Virus record (IMG/VR): IMGVR_UViG_3300034168_000130
Coordinates: 1 to 60,949 of that record
DNA from: a virus
Reading direction: 5' to 3' (one strand)
DNA length: 60,949 bases
This document shows, one piece after another, positions 22,931 through 32,229 of the stretch (within the stretch, counting starts at the first letter, position 1; each line of letters starts with the position of its first letter). Below the pieces are notes generated by a model that did no database searches, had not been told where the DNA came from, and saw only the letters and a list, made by a program, of their open reading frames with translations. The position numbers were made by a program, and so were the translations under genes.

Positions 22931-23057
22931 TCCTGAGATTTCAACAGAAACATTTGCACGACGATCTGCTTTTAGAGCTGGTCAAATAGAATTGATTAAT
23001 AAACTAAAAGCAATATACAACAAACAAAAAGAAAGTGGTGGTATTTATGGGAGGTAG
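22851..23057 (+). CDS. Conserved small pre-portal protein, 68 aa
   Basis: Carries the pattern IELLDEMYP followed 20 residues later by FRAGQIELINKLKAI, which I know from short conserved genes just upstream of the portal gene in T7-like phages. The start at 22851 is chosen because the pattern begins close to it, although it overlaps the previous gene by 80 bases; 22908 is the alternative. Function unknown. Confidence 0.6.
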   Translation: MKQETFPRIELRLIELLDEMYPVLAYDPEISTETFARRSAFRAGQIELINKLKAIYNKQKESGGIYGR

Positions 23058-23388
23058 TCCTAAGATTGATGGTGGTATGACCTTAGCAGATCAGTCTAAG
23101 CTTATGGCTGATGAACGAGCATTTCAAAAAGAACAAGAAACTGAACGCCGTATCGCTGCCGAAGCAACTGAAGCTCGACGAGTTCAACGAGAAGCCGCAG
23201 ATAGAGAACGAATTAAGCGTGAGGAAAACGCTGCTGTTATGCAAGCAACCCAAGCTGAGCAAGCAGCCATTGATGAAGCTGCTGCTCAAACAGAAGCAGA
23301 ACAAAAAGGAACTATTGGTGCTTCTAATAAAACATCATTAGATTTTCTTGGTTCTTTATATACTGGTGTAAACATTAACAAGTTATAA
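23047..23388 (+). CDS. Pre-portal protein, possibly T7 gp7.3-like, 113 aa
   Basis: The start at 23047 (MGGSPKIDGG) is preferred over 23035. The centre (residues 20-90) is a single charged Ala/Glu/Arg helix. The C-terminus NKTSLDFLGSLYTGVNINKL resembles the end of T7 gp7.3 (Lys-Ser-Leu, then Gly and Asn-Ile), a small virion tail protein encoded directly before the portal gene. The match is short, so the name is tentative. Confidence 0.6.
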   Translation: MGGSPKIDGGMTLADQSKLMADERAFQKEQETERRIAAEATEARRVQREAADRERIKREENAAVMQATQAEQAAIDEAAAQTEAEQKGTIGASNKTSLDFLGSLYTGVNINKL

Positions 23389-23395
23389 GGACAAT

Positions 23396-25003
23396 ATGAA
23401 ATATACATTAGCCGATAGATTTTCACAACTACATTCTGCTCGTCAGTCTAAGTTAGTTCGCTCACGCTATTGTGCAGCCCTAACCATCCCCAGTCTGTTA
23501 CCACCTGAAGGGTGGACTGAGGAGATGTTGTTGCCATCTCCGTTCTCCTCGGTGGGATCACGTGGTGTTACCAGTCTTGCCAGTCGAATGCTATCAGCTA
23601 TGATTCCTGTGAATGATACTCCTTTCTTTAAGTTTAATCTTAAGTCTGGAGTAGAACCAACAAATGAAATCAATTCATATCTTGAAACTATGAGTTATCA
23701 GGTATACCGAAAGCTTGCAGCTTCTAATTTAAGAGAAGTTGTATATCAAGCTATCCAATCTTTGGTTGTTGTTGGAGATTCCTTGGTACATATAGAAGAT
23801 GACTATAGGTTTAGAACAACAAGATTAGATCATTATGTTGTTCAACGAGCTGTGGATGGGACTGTGCAAGAGATTATCTATGTAGAATATGAATTGACAG
23901 ACCCTGATGTTATCAGTAACAATGCTTATATTCCAACAACCAATAAGTTAGGATATGAAAAACAATTTTGTCAGTTGGTACGTAACAAAAAAGATATGTG
24001 GGATTATAAAAAAGAAGATGCAGATGGTAATGAACTTTCTAAAGGAACGTATGAAGTATGTCCATGTACAGCTTTACGTTGGTACGGGGTGGCTGGTGAG
24101 AACTATGGGCGATCTCATAGTGAGGATACCTTAGGTGACCTCCAGTCGTTAGACAGTTACACAAAGGCTATGCTTGATGGTATGGCAGCAGCTACGGCTT
24201 TCTGGATGTGCCTTGACCCAAGTGGTATCACTGAGATTGATGACATCTCAAACCAATCTAATGGCTCTTGGGTTCCTGCTAGGAAGGAAGATGTGTTTGT
24301 ATTGTCTCCTAGTCAAACAATGAATCCTCAGATTGCTGCTGCTCAAGCAGCGGTAGAAACAATGAGACGAGAGATTGGTCAAGCATTCTTAATGACTGCT
24401 GCTGCCCTGCCTAGTGGAGATCGGGTAACAGCTACAGCTGTGCGTATGATTGGTTCTGAATTAGAAACAGTTCTTGGTGGTGCCTTTGGTGCTATTGCAA
24501 GAGACTTAATGGAACCAATTATTAAACGAGTGATCTTCCTAATGATTGAAGATAATCAACTAGACAAGAGAATGTACAATCAATTCTTTAATAAGGATGG
24601 TACTTTAACTGTTGAAGTTGTTACAGGTCTACAAGCTTTATCACGGGATACTGATTTACAGAAGCTGATGCAAATGGGTGAGATGGTGCGTAACCTACCG
24701 CCTGAGGCACTACAAGCATTCAAGTGGGAAGAGTATGCCAAGGCTTTGATCTCGTCTCTTGGATTTGATTCCCGTAACTGGGTTATCTCTGAAGAAGAGA
24801 AGAATCAAAAGATCCAAGAAGAGCAAGCTAGACAAGCTCAAGCAATGGCTCAGCAACAATCTCAGGCTGCTTCTACTCAAGTCATAGCTGCTGCAGGAGC
24901 TAAGGCTGCTGAAATGGATATACAACAAAATGGTGGACAAGGTATAGCTAATGTCTTACAAAATTCGGGGGCTGATATGTCAGCTTTCCAAGGAATGCAA
25001 TAA
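23396..25003 (+). CDS. T7 gp8-type portal (head-tail connector) protein, 535 aa
   Basis: Forms the dodecameric ring through which DNA enters and leaves the capsid. The length is practically that of T7 gp8 (536). Typical segments: SRYCAALTIPSLLPPEG at residues 24-40, GSRGVTSLASRMLSAMIP, CTALRWYGVAGENYGRS near residue 220, and an AlaGln-rich helical C-terminus. AAGGACA precedes the start. Confidence 0.93.
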   Translation: MKYTLADRFSQLHSARQSKLVRSRYCAALTIPSLLPPEGWTEEMLLPSPFSSVGSRGVTSLASRMLSAMIPVNDTPFFKFNLKSGVEPTNEINSYLETMSYQVYRKLAASNLREVVYQAIQSLVVVGDSLVHIEDDYRFRTTRLDHYVVQRAVDGTVQEIIYVEYELTDPDVISNNAYIPTTNKLGYEKQFCQLVRNKKDMWDYKKEDADGNELSKGTYEVCPCTALRWYGVAGENYGRSHSEDTLGDLQSLDSYTKAMLDGMAAATAFWMCLDPSGITEIDDISNQSNGSWVPARKEDVFVLSPSQTMNPQIAAAQAAVETMRREIGQAFLMTAAALPSGDRVTATAVRMIGSELETVLGGAFGAIARDLMEPIIKRVIFLMIEDNQLDKRMYNQFFNKDGTLTVEVVTGLQALSRDTDLQKLMQMGEMVRNLPPEALQAFKWEEYAKALISSLGFDSRNWVISEEEKNQKIQEEQARQAQAMAQQQSQAASTQVIAAAGAKAAEMDIQQNGGQGIANVLQNSGADMSAFQGMQ

Positions 25004-25050
25004 TTATGGCTAAAAAAACAAAGTGGAAATAATCCAAGAAAGAAATACAA

Positions 25051-25581
25051 ATGATTCACACACACACAATGTCTCAAACAAAGCAAATGAAAGAGGATAT
25101 GTTTATTGGTGCTTCCACTAATTTTACATCTGTCGCTTCTTATGTTGAACATGTTAGTTTAACAAGTATGGCAAATGACAGTACTAGTTTATTTATTCCC
25201 TCAGGTCCATATACACATGTAAGAATACATCCTCTTTTAGCAGTATATGGATCTGGTAGTGGCATACGTGTAACAGGTTGGTCTAAGCTGAGTGGTACAA
25301 ATACTTACTACCCAACACTGTTGTTTGCAGGTGCAATTGCAGGAGTTCAGGCTACTTCTATGATAACAAACAACACTGTTAACCTTAAGGGTGTACATGG
25401 TATCACAGTAACAGCGGGTTTTGGTGCAAATACACTGATTAATAACTCTGCTAACTTATCAGTAGCATCAATAGTTGTTCCATCATTTGGATCTTCTTTT
25501 TTAGAAGTAGATTTTTTAGTATCAACTACTGGTGTTGCAAATAATTGCAATATTCTTTATAGTTATTGTTCTATTGGTTGA
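25051..25581 (+). CDS. Possible head decoration or fibre protein, 176 aa
   Basis: Lies between portal and scaffold, where T7 has no gene. After a short polar N-terminus the protein is almost all Ser/Thr/Gly/Val/Asn beta strand, ending in CNILYSYCSIG, as in small capsid-surface or fibre proteins. In-frame ATGs at 25051, 25069 and 25087 make the start uncertain. No family is recognised; the role is inferred from place and composition. Confidence 0.6.
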   Translation: MIHTHTMSQTKQMKEDMFIGASTNFTSVASYVEHVSLTSMANDSTSLFIPSGPYTHVRIHPLLAVYGSGSGIRVTGWSKLSGTNTYYPTLLFAGAIAGVQATSMITNNTVNLKGVHGITVTAGFGANTLINNSANLSVASIVVPSFGSSFLEVDFLVSTTGVANNCNILYSYCSIG

Positions 25582-25630
25582 TGGTGTAACTCTACACTAT
25601 CACATGGTTAATTCAACGAAAGGTTACTAA

Positions 25631-26590
25631 ATGGTTAATGACGAGACTCCAGAATTTGCATATCAAGCTGAAGAACCTGTTCCTCAGGCTCAGGTTGATC
25701 TAGCAGCTTCGGAACAATCCCTAGTGTCATCTCCCGCAGATGCTGTTAATGCTAAGGAGCGGATTGCTTTTGCTGCATACGTTAAGAATCAAGGCGATAC
25801 TATTCCTCCCAACTTCAAGGATGCAGGGGCTTGGTTTGATTCGCTTAAGAATGCTCAGAAAGAATACACACAATCTCGACAAGAGATTGCTGCGTTAAAG
25901 ACTAAGTACAAGGAAGATGGTGGGGCTAACCCTAGCTTTGCAGAAGCACCCCCAGCTATTACTCCTAAGGTAGAAAAACCTGTAGTTGGTAAGGAAGAAC
26001 TCAGGATTCCTGATGCTCCCGCAATCACACCAACCCCCACGGCTGTTGATTCAGTTGTCAGTCAGGATGATTGGAAAGCTTGGACTGTTGAGTATGCAAC
26101 TAAGGGAACCCTTAGTGCAGAGACACAGGAAGTGATTAAGACAAAGACAAAGCTTCCAGACTTTGTGATCAATGAATACATGGCAGGTCAGAAGGCTAAG
26201 ATTGAAGTTGCCTATGCAAAGGCAGCTGAGGTTATTGGTGGTAAGGATAAACTTACAACCCTGTTTACTTGGGCAAGCCAGAACTTGTCAAAGCCTGAGC
26301 AAGAGAATATGAATGCCTCCTTAGCATCCCCTAACTGGGAGATTGCTTTGTTGGGGCTAAACAGTAAATACGATAAAATGAATCCTAATAACAAACAGGG
26401 TGAGCCTGTTGTTAGTGCAACCGCAGCAAAAGTACCAGTTGCATCGACTCAAGTTCCTAATCAACCTTATCGCACAAAGCGAGAGTTTGCTAATGAACGA
26501 AACAATCCTAGGTTCCAGACGGATATTAAGTATCGTCAAGCTGTGGAACAAAGGATGATGAAAACAGATTTTAATAAACTACAAGCATAA
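25631..26590 (+). CDS. Capsid scaffolding protein (T7 gp9-type), 319 aa
   Basis: Guides procapsid assembly and is absent from the finished head. It has the expected position between portal and capsid, the expected length (T7 gp9 is 307), an acidic Pro/Ala/Glu-rich N-terminal half and a basic helical C-terminus (RFQTDIKYRQAVEQRMMK), which in scaffolds binds the capsid protein. AAAGG lies ahead of the ATG. A phage promoter lies within its 3' part. Confidence 0.88.
   Translation: MVNDETPEFAYQAEEPVPQAQVDLAASEQSLVSSPADAVNAKERIAFAAYVKNQGDTIPPNFKDAGAWFDSLKNAQKEYTQSRQEIAALKTKYKEDGGANPSFAEAPPAITPKVEKPVVGKEELRIPDAPAITPTPTAVDSVVSQDDWKAWTVEYATKGTLSAETQEVIKTKTKLPDFVINEYMAGQKAKIEVAYAKAAEVIGGKDKLTTLFTWASQNLSKPEQENMNASLASPNWEIALLGLNSKYDKMNPNNKQGEPVVSATAAKVPVASTQVPNQPYRTKREFANERNNPRFQTDIKYRQAVEQRMMKTDFNKLQA
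26350..26362 (+). promoter_or_regulatory. Predicted phage RNA polymerase promoter 5
   Basis: GTTGGGGCTAAAC inside the scaffold gene, 426 bases before the capsid ATG, corresponding in place to T7 phi9/phi10. Together with the terminator at 28028 it would give a strong capsid transcript. Confidence 0.7.
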
Positions 26591-26775
26591 CTCAATTCAA
26601 GACTGAGAGTTAGCTTAGGTCTAGTAGGTAATAGAAAAACCCCCTTAGGGCAATGGTTATCTACCCTGCTAGATCACACTCAACATTAACTCCCTAAACA
26701 GGAATACTTAATGGGGTATGTAACAAACATTGTCTTACATGGTAAGAAAACAATTTTATTTTGGAGATTATAATT
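26591..26775. other. Intergenic leader of the capsid gene with imperfect hairpin
   Basis: No gene. TCTAGTAGGTA (26620-26630) can pair imperfectly with TACCCTGCTAGA (26662-26673) around an A- and C-rich loop, and CTCA/TGAG forms a small stem at about 26591-26606. The capsid ribosome binding site (TTGGAG) closes the region. Confidence 0.5.
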
Positions 26776-27987
26776 ATGGCAGCAGTAGGTGATTTAGCAG
26801 CAACAGACTTGGTTTTACGTACCAGTCTTACGGATGGTCCTAATGGTGGTGCAGCAGGAGCAAATAAACTTTGGCTTCCTCTGTGGAGTGGTGAAGTTAT
26901 TAATGCATATGATCAGTACAATATTTTCGAGAACCTCATTTCATCTAAGTCTTTATCTGGTGGATTCTCATACGAATTCCCAGTCACAGGACTTGTGTCT
27001 TTGAATGCATCATGGGATGCAGGAGAAGAGTTGGTTGGTGGTGACTCCAGTTCGACAACTTTCAAGGTCAACCTTGACAAGCGTCCAATGGCAGCTCACT
27101 TTGAAACAGACAATGTCGATCTCTTGATCACTCAATGGGATTATCGTTCAGAACTTGCTCGTCAAGCTGGACTTACATTATCAAGTACCCGTGACAAGCA
27201 GATTGTTTCTGCTCTTATAGCAGCTTCGGTTGCAGCTCCTTTAGATTCGGATCCCCGTGGCTTGGGTGTCAGTAACTTCCCAGCTCCAGCTATCGTTAAT
27301 ACTGTTAACACTGGTGCTATTGGTTTTGCGGTATCAAATTGCACTGATGCAGTTGCTCTCACAATTCTGCAAAAGATTGAAAACTATCTTGTGCTTATGC
27401 AAGAGAATGATTACCCAGTGCAAAACGTGATGTGTGCAGTACCACCAAAGGTATTCCAAGTCATCCGTGCTCTTGGTATTCCACGATCTGGTAATACAAC
27501 ATTTGCTAACCAACCAATGTTTGGTGCAAGTGATGCTTATGGTGGTGCAGGTATGAATATTCAAGCTGGTATGAATGCCTTGTCTGATTCATTGGATTAC
27601 ATGGGTGTAAAGATCGTCAAGACGAATCACATCCCACGTACCACTGTTGCAGCAGGACAAGCCAAATACAACTTGACTTGTGGAACTGTTGACATCTTCG
27701 GCATCATCTTCCAAAAGGAAGCTGTGGCTGGTTTGTCTTTGATGGGTATGAAGGTTGATTCCATTCAGGACATTCGCCGTAACACTCAGTTCACAGTTGC
27801 AAGCATGCTCAAGGGAACGGGAATTCTTCGTCCTGAGTTGTGTCAGATTTTGATTGGTCTTACTGCTGTACAGGTGTCTAGTGTTGCAGTAGCTGATACT
27901 GAAGGTGAGGTTAATACCCGTGCTTTACTTGCAGCACTCCTTGGTGCTGGTACATTCATTGGTGAATATGCAGTTACGTCTGCTTAA
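26776..27987 (+). CDS. Major capsid protein (T7 gp10-type), 403 aa
   Basis: The HK97-fold shell protein. The start at 26776 (MAAVGDLAATDLV) has GGAG ten bases upstream; the frame opens at 26761 without a site. Order (portal, scaffold, capsid, terminator, tail tubular A) and the motif stretch FENLISSKSLSGGFSYEFPVTG followed by an HFETDNVDLLITQWD helix fit T7-like capsid proteins. It is somewhat longer than T7 gp10A (345). I saw no obvious slippery site for a gp10B-type frameshift. Confidence 0.92.
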   Translation: MAAVGDLAATDLVLRTSLTDGPNGGAAGANKLWLPLWSGEVINAYDQYNIFENLISSKSLSGGFSYEFPVTGLVSLNASWDAGEELVGGDSSSTTFKVNLDKRPMAAHFETDNVDLLITQWDYRSELARQAGLTLSSTRDKQIVSALIAASVAAPLDSDPRGLGVSNFPAPAIVNTVNTGAIGFAVSNCTDAVALTILQKIENYLVLMQENDYPVQNVMCAVPPKVFQVIRALGIPRSGNTTFANQPMFGASDAYGGAGMNIQAGMNALSDSLDYMGVKIVKTNHIPRTTVAAGQAKYNLTCGTVDIFGIIFQKEAVAGLSLMGMKVDSIQDIRRNTQFTVASMLKGTGILRPELCQILIGLTAVQVSSVAVADTEGEVNTRALLAALLGAGTFIGEYAVTSA

Positions 27988-28027
27988 TAGTGATTCATTT
28001 CCTTAAATGGAATACATTTTAAATACG

Positions 28028-28060
28028 CCCCCAGATCTCTAACGGGATCTGGGGGTTTTT
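28028..28060 (+). terminator. Intrinsic terminator after the capsid gene (T7 T-phi analogue)
   Basis: CCCCCAGATC (28028-28037) pairs perfectly with 28046-28055, loop TCTAACGG, followed by five T. It has the position of the T7 late terminator T-phi, which limits transcription beyond gene 10. Confidence 0.94.
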
Positions 28061-28083
28061 GATTCATTACACAGGAGATACAA

Positions 28084-28752
28084 ATGGGATTTATAACAAG
28101 ACTACAAGCTGTAAATCAAATGTTATTAACATCAGGAGAAAACCTTGTATCTGACCTAGAAGATGCAAGCGGTATTGACACAGGCATTGCTCAGAATATT
28201 CTTGAGCAATGCTCATTGGACTTTCAGATGCGTGGTATGGCAAACAATAAATGTATCCGTAAGATGTTAATTAACAGTAGTGGTTATTTATTGCTGCCTA
28301 GTGGTGATGGAGATGAAGAGGGTGTCATAGCCACAGAATTAATTAGCTACCATCAAAACTCAGATGGTGATCAAATTAAAATTAGAATGTTAAGTGCATC
28401 CCCCAGTAGACTGTGGAATATTACAGATGATACTGATGTATTTGTAGAAGCTGATTACTATGTTGAGTTTATTATGAAGTTACTGTGGGAGAATCTTGAT
28501 ACATCTGTTCAACGAGCTATTCTTAGCTCTGCTATGCGTACCTATCAGATTCTGACTCAAGGTGATGGTGAGGCTGATGCCTACTTGAACCAACAAGAAC
28601 AGATTTTTAATGCGAAAGGTCGAGCTGCAGATGTTAATGATAAGAAACGTAACATCTTCATGACTGGTGACCTTAGCTTGCGTTCAGCTGTTAATCGAAA
28701 CCCATACTTAAATGACCCAAGTCGATTTAGATTCTGGCGAACAATAGGATAA
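28084..28752 (+). CDS. Tail tubular protein A (T7 gp11-type), 222 aa
   Basis: Adaptor (gatekeeper) between portal and nozzle. Size close to T7 gp11 (196), directly followed by tubular protein B. The N-terminus ITRLQAVNQMLLTSGEN and the C-terminal RSAVNRNPYLNDPSRFRFWRTI match the family pattern. CAGGAGA precedes the ATG. Confidence 0.9.
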   Translation: MGFITRLQAVNQMLLTSGENLVSDLEDASGIDTGIAQNILEQCSLDFQMRGMANNKCIRKMLINSSGYLLLPSGDGDEEGVIATELISYHQNSDGDQIKIRMLSASPSRLWNITDDTDVFVEADYYVEFIMKLLWENLDTSVQRAILSSAMRTYQILTQGDGEADAYLNQQEQIFNAKGRAADVNDKKRNIFMTGDLSLRSAVNRNPYLNDPSRFRFWRTIG

Positions 28753-28757
28753 ATAAT

Positions 28758-31730
28758 ATGGCTAATATACGAAGACGACAACCTAAAGGTGCTAATATCT
28801 CAACTAAGATATCTATACCTAACATTTTATCTGTCAGTAGATTAGCTCCTGTTAAACGTCAACCTTATGAAGCTGAAGAATTAGATAATGTTCTTATCTC
28901 TCTTGAACGTAACGTAGAGAAAAGAGCTGGGTTTACTATTATTCCTCAAGATACAATTGGAACAGCTACATATACAAATGGGTGGGACTTTAGTTCTAAC
29001 AATACCAAGCCAGAACTTTTTCAGCTTACTAGTTTAGATAAAGATGACCTATGGTATTATTGGTACAACATCAATGAAGATACACGATTCATGGTTGTTA
29101 TTAACTTTGCTGCCTCAGGTAAAGATGATCAGCTCTTTTACATGTATCAGTTATTAACCACTGGTCAATGGAAGAACGTATCTTCCAGTACTCAATGGGA
29201 TCCTACAGATTCAACTATTGCTAACTCATCTGTAGGTAATGCAAACAACAGTACTGTTGTTCAGGCTTATGCTACGGCTCAGAGTATTAGCTATGCTACT
29301 GCTCTAACTCACGGGACTCTCAAGCGGGACTCTAGGAACTACATTACATACAACCCTAACAGTAAGACCCCACGTGAGTCCCTGAAGGCGGTTACCTTAG
29401 GCTCTAATGTAATCATTCTGAACACTAATGTTTATGCGGGGTTTTCTTCTGATATAGATGGTCTACAGTTTGATCTTGGTGGTGTGGCTACAGGTACTGC
29501 GGATGTCGCAGGTCGTAAACTCACCTACTACTCAGCTGCCAAAGTCAGCAAAGTCTATGACGTAGGGGCTGATAACGCAGCTGGAGGTGGAGATGATATT
29601 TTTTTAGGATACATTCCTGATTCTGCTGCTGGCAAGTATATTGATGTATCAGATTATACGTATTATAAGTCTGGCTTACAATACCTTGGTCAAAAGGTTA
29701 ATGATATCAGTTCAATTAAACTACCACCTCAGTCAGATGATTGGTATTCTACTAATACAAACGTAACACTGTCAGATACAAAAGCAAGTGCTATGTTAGC
29801 TTTGTTATATGATTCTACCCATCCATTCAGTACTGTTGTGGCTGGTAGGGGCAAAATTTATCAAACTCTATATCCTTTTTTAAACCTATCCTCAGGATAC
29901 TATAGAGTTATTTCTTTTTCTGATTCTGAAATATATGGTTTTTCAACTACATCAATCCCTGTAACTTCTTTAGTTGTAGGGCAATCTTATAAAATTCTTT
30001 CAGTAGGAACTACTACTACGTGGGCATCAGTAGGTCTATCTGGTACTGCGGCTACAAACAGTACGTTTACCGCAACTGCTATTGGTACTGGTAATGGTAC
30101 TGTTACAGCTGCGTATGCTGGAGTTGGTTATCCATATCTTCAAAAGATCAGAACACCTGATGAACACTCGTACATTGATCCCCGCAGGATGCCTCAGCGC
30201 ATGGTTGTAACCATTGTTGGTACAACTCCTACTGTTGCCGTAGAGTCTATGAAGTGGAAACCACGTGAGTCTGGTACTAAGGATACAAATACTGGACCTA
30301 GCATCTTTAAAACTATCAGTGGTAAAGCTTTAAAGCATGTTAAAATTAAATCACTGAGTGTGTTTAAAGATAGATTATGGTTTGCAGCAGAAGATATAAT
30401 ATTTTCCTCTCAGTTAGGAGAGTATGAAAGTTTATTTATTGATGATCCTACAAACATTGTTGATACAGATCCTATTGATATCCGAGCGTCTTCTAATACC
30501 TATGCTGAAATTGTCAGTATGACTCCCTTTGAAGATTATTTATTTGTGGATACTAAAGCAAACATTCAATTTCAACTTACAGCTGGTAGTGATATATCTC
30601 TCCTATCCCCAACCAATGTTATTGTTTCTCCAGCTACTTACTACTCAACAACTCCTATCCTTGAGCCACAAACTATGGGCTCTCAGCTTTACTTCTTTGA
30701 TGCAGGTCGTTTGTACTTGTATCTTGGTAAAGATAAACTAGGACTAGCAAAAGCAGTTGATGTTTCTGCTAGTATTCCAGGTTATTTACCTAAAAATTAT
30801 AAGGTTGCCTGTACAGCTCCAACACAGGACAGTATTGTTTGTGTTGATGCTGATAATCTGAATCATATTTACGTCTTTACTGTACGTTTTTCAGGTGAGC
30901 GAGTTGTTCAAAGTTCATTCTATCGTTTTGTTTTAGATACTGCTTCAGAAATTCAAACTATCCAAGCATATGAAGATTATTTATATGTTATTATTAGAAA
31001 TTTAGATACAGGTGTTTTCTCTTTTCAGAAAACAGATATATCAACTGTTGATATAGAAGTACCTAGATTAGATGATATGTTTATTTTTAGAACTAAACTA
31101 GGGGGCACATATCCAAATACATCTTACAACGCTACTACTAATTTTACTACATTCAAAGTTCCATATAATTTACCATATGTAAAAGGAACATCTCTCCTAG
31201 TCTTTGGACCTAAGAATGGATCTGGAGCTGCGTGGGATCCAGAAACAACACTAGGTACAATTATTTCATGTGATGTTAATGATGGAGGTACCTATAAAGA
31301 ACTGGTAGTTCTTGGTGATTATGGTTATGATGATCATACTGTTTATATAGGTAACCCCTTTGAAATGAATATTACTCTTAGTAGTTTATTTTTACGGGAT
31401 GTGAATGGACAAGTAGTTGATGGTACATTAAATATTAAAACAGGTGTTATTCGTCATAATAAATCAGGTCCATATACTATCAGTGTATCATCTCGTTTTC
31501 GCACAGCATTAGAATCTACATTCTATCCTAACTATGCCGATTTAGTTTTAGATGAAGGAAATCTTCCTTTGTCTATTGTAGATAATCAAGGTGAGTTTAC
31601 ATTTAAAGTCTTTGGCTATTCTGAGATTACAGTAATTTCTATTATTGATTCTAGTGTAACTCCTGTGAATATTGTTGGGTTAGATTTTAGAGGTAAGTTC
31701 AAACAAAAATCAAATATAATAGATCATTAA
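28758..31730 (+). CDS. Tail tubular protein B / nozzle (T7 gp12-type), 990 aa
   Basis: Forms the tail nozzle. Landmarks: the N-terminal GANISTKISIPNILSVSRLAPVKRQPYEAEELDNVLISLERNVEKRAGF, YWYNINEDTRFMVVIN, and FKDRLWFAAEDIIFSSQLGEYESLF in the middle. T7 gp12 is 794 aa; much of the excess comes from inserted segments, one of which (residues about 404-458, LVVGQSYKILSVGTTTTWAS... to GTGNGTV) is a small Gly/Thr module found in many unrelated phage structural proteins. It precedes the fibre genes. Confidence 0.92.
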   Translation: MANIRRRQPKGANISTKISIPNILSVSRLAPVKRQPYEAEELDNVLISLERNVEKRAGFTIIPQDTIGTATYTNGWDFSSNNTKPELFQLTSLDKDDLWYYWYNINEDTRFMVVINFAASGKDDQLFYMYQLLTTGQWKNVSSSTQWDPTDSTIANSSVGNANNSTVVQAYATAQSISYATALTHGTLKRDSRNYITYNPNSKTPRESLKAVTLGSNVIILNTNVYAGFSSDIDGLQFDLGGVATGTADVAGRKLTYYSAAKVSKVYDVGADNAAGGGDDIFLGYIPDSAAGKYIDVSDYTYYKSGLQYLGQKVNDISSIKLPPQSDDWYSTNTNVTLSDTKASAMLALLYDSTHPFSTVVAGRGKIYQTLYPFLNLSSGYYRVISFSDSEIYGFSTTSIPVTSLVVGQSYKILSVGTTTTWASVGLSGTAATNSTFTATAIGTGNGTVTAAYAGVGYPYLQKIRTPDEHSYIDPRRMPQRMVVTIVGTTPTVAVESMKWKPRESGTKDTNTGPSIFKTISGKALKHVKIKSLSVFKDRLWFAAEDIIFSSQLGEYESLFIDDPTNIVDTDPIDIRASSNTYAEIVSMTPFEDYLFVDTKANIQFQLTAGSDISLLSPTNVIVSPATYYSTTPILEPQTMGSQLYFFDAGRLYLYLGKDKLGLAKAVDVSASIPGYLPKNYKVACTAPTQDSIVCVDADNLNHIYVFTVRFSGERVVQSSFYRFVLDTASEIQTIQAYEDYLYVIIRNLDTGVFSFQKTDISTVDIEVPRLDDMFIFRTKLGGTYPNTSYNATTNFTTFKVPYNLPYVKGTSLLVFGPKNGSGAAWDPETTLGTIISCDVNDGGTYKELVVLGDYGYDDHTVYIGNPFEMNITLSSLFLRDVNGQVVDGTLNIKTGVIRHNKSGPYTISVSSRFRTALESTFYPNYADLVLDEGNLPLSIVDNQGEFTFKVFGYSEITVISIIDSSVTPVNIVGLDFRGKFKQKSNIIDH

Positions 31731-31743
31731 GGTTAATTTATTC

Positions 31744-32220
31744 ATGAATAAAACTGATTATACAAGACAAGTATTAAATAGACTTTCTTTAGAGACTAAG
31801 ACTATTAAAAACTTTACGTCAGCTGGTAATGTTCCTACTTGGCTTGCAGAAGGAGAGCTAGCTACTAATATAGTTGATAAAAAATTATGGGTTGGAAATA
31901 CATTAAACACTCCCGTATTATTAATTAATGCATCAACAACACCAACAGCCCAAGGTCTTAATACAGAGATACAATTTAATGATGGTGGTCTTGTTGGAGC
32001 GCATGCTGGTTTAACATACAATAAAACAACCAGTACACTAACAGTTACTAACATAACAGCATTAACAAACATTACTGGAAACGCTGGTACAGCTACTCAA
32101 TTATCAAGTTCAAGAACAATTGCTCTTGATGGTGAAGCATCTGGCAGTACTAGTTTCAATGGTGCAAGTAATGTAACAATAACAACAACAATACCACTTC
32201 TAGATGGTGGAAACTACTAA
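31744..32220 (+). CDS. Short fibre-type structural protein, 158 aa
   Basis: After a helical start it reads WLAEGELATNIVDKKLWVGN and later GLNTEIQFNDGGLVGAHAGLTYNKTTSTLTV, the opening pattern of many phage fibre and baseplate-attached proteins, and ends in a GDASGSTSFNGASNVTITTTI-like segment (GEASGSTSFNGASNV). No receptor-binding domain is visible. Probably a tail-fibre adaptor that attaches the larger fibres encoded next. Confidence 0.75.
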   Translation: MNKTDYTRQVLNRLSLETKTIKNFTSAGNVPTWLAEGELATNIVDKKLWVGNTLNTPVLLINASTTPTAQGLNTEIQFNDGGLVGAHAGLTYNKTTSTLTVTNITALTNITGNAGTATQLSSSRTIALDGEASGSTSFNGASNVTITTTIPLLDGGNY

Positions 32221-32229
32221 AGGAAAATT

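Noticed and set aside
25006-25032. Eight-codon Lys-rich open frame between the portal gene and the 176-aa gene
   Set aside because: Too short to support, without coupling or recognisable pattern, unlike the 29-aa frame at 11930.
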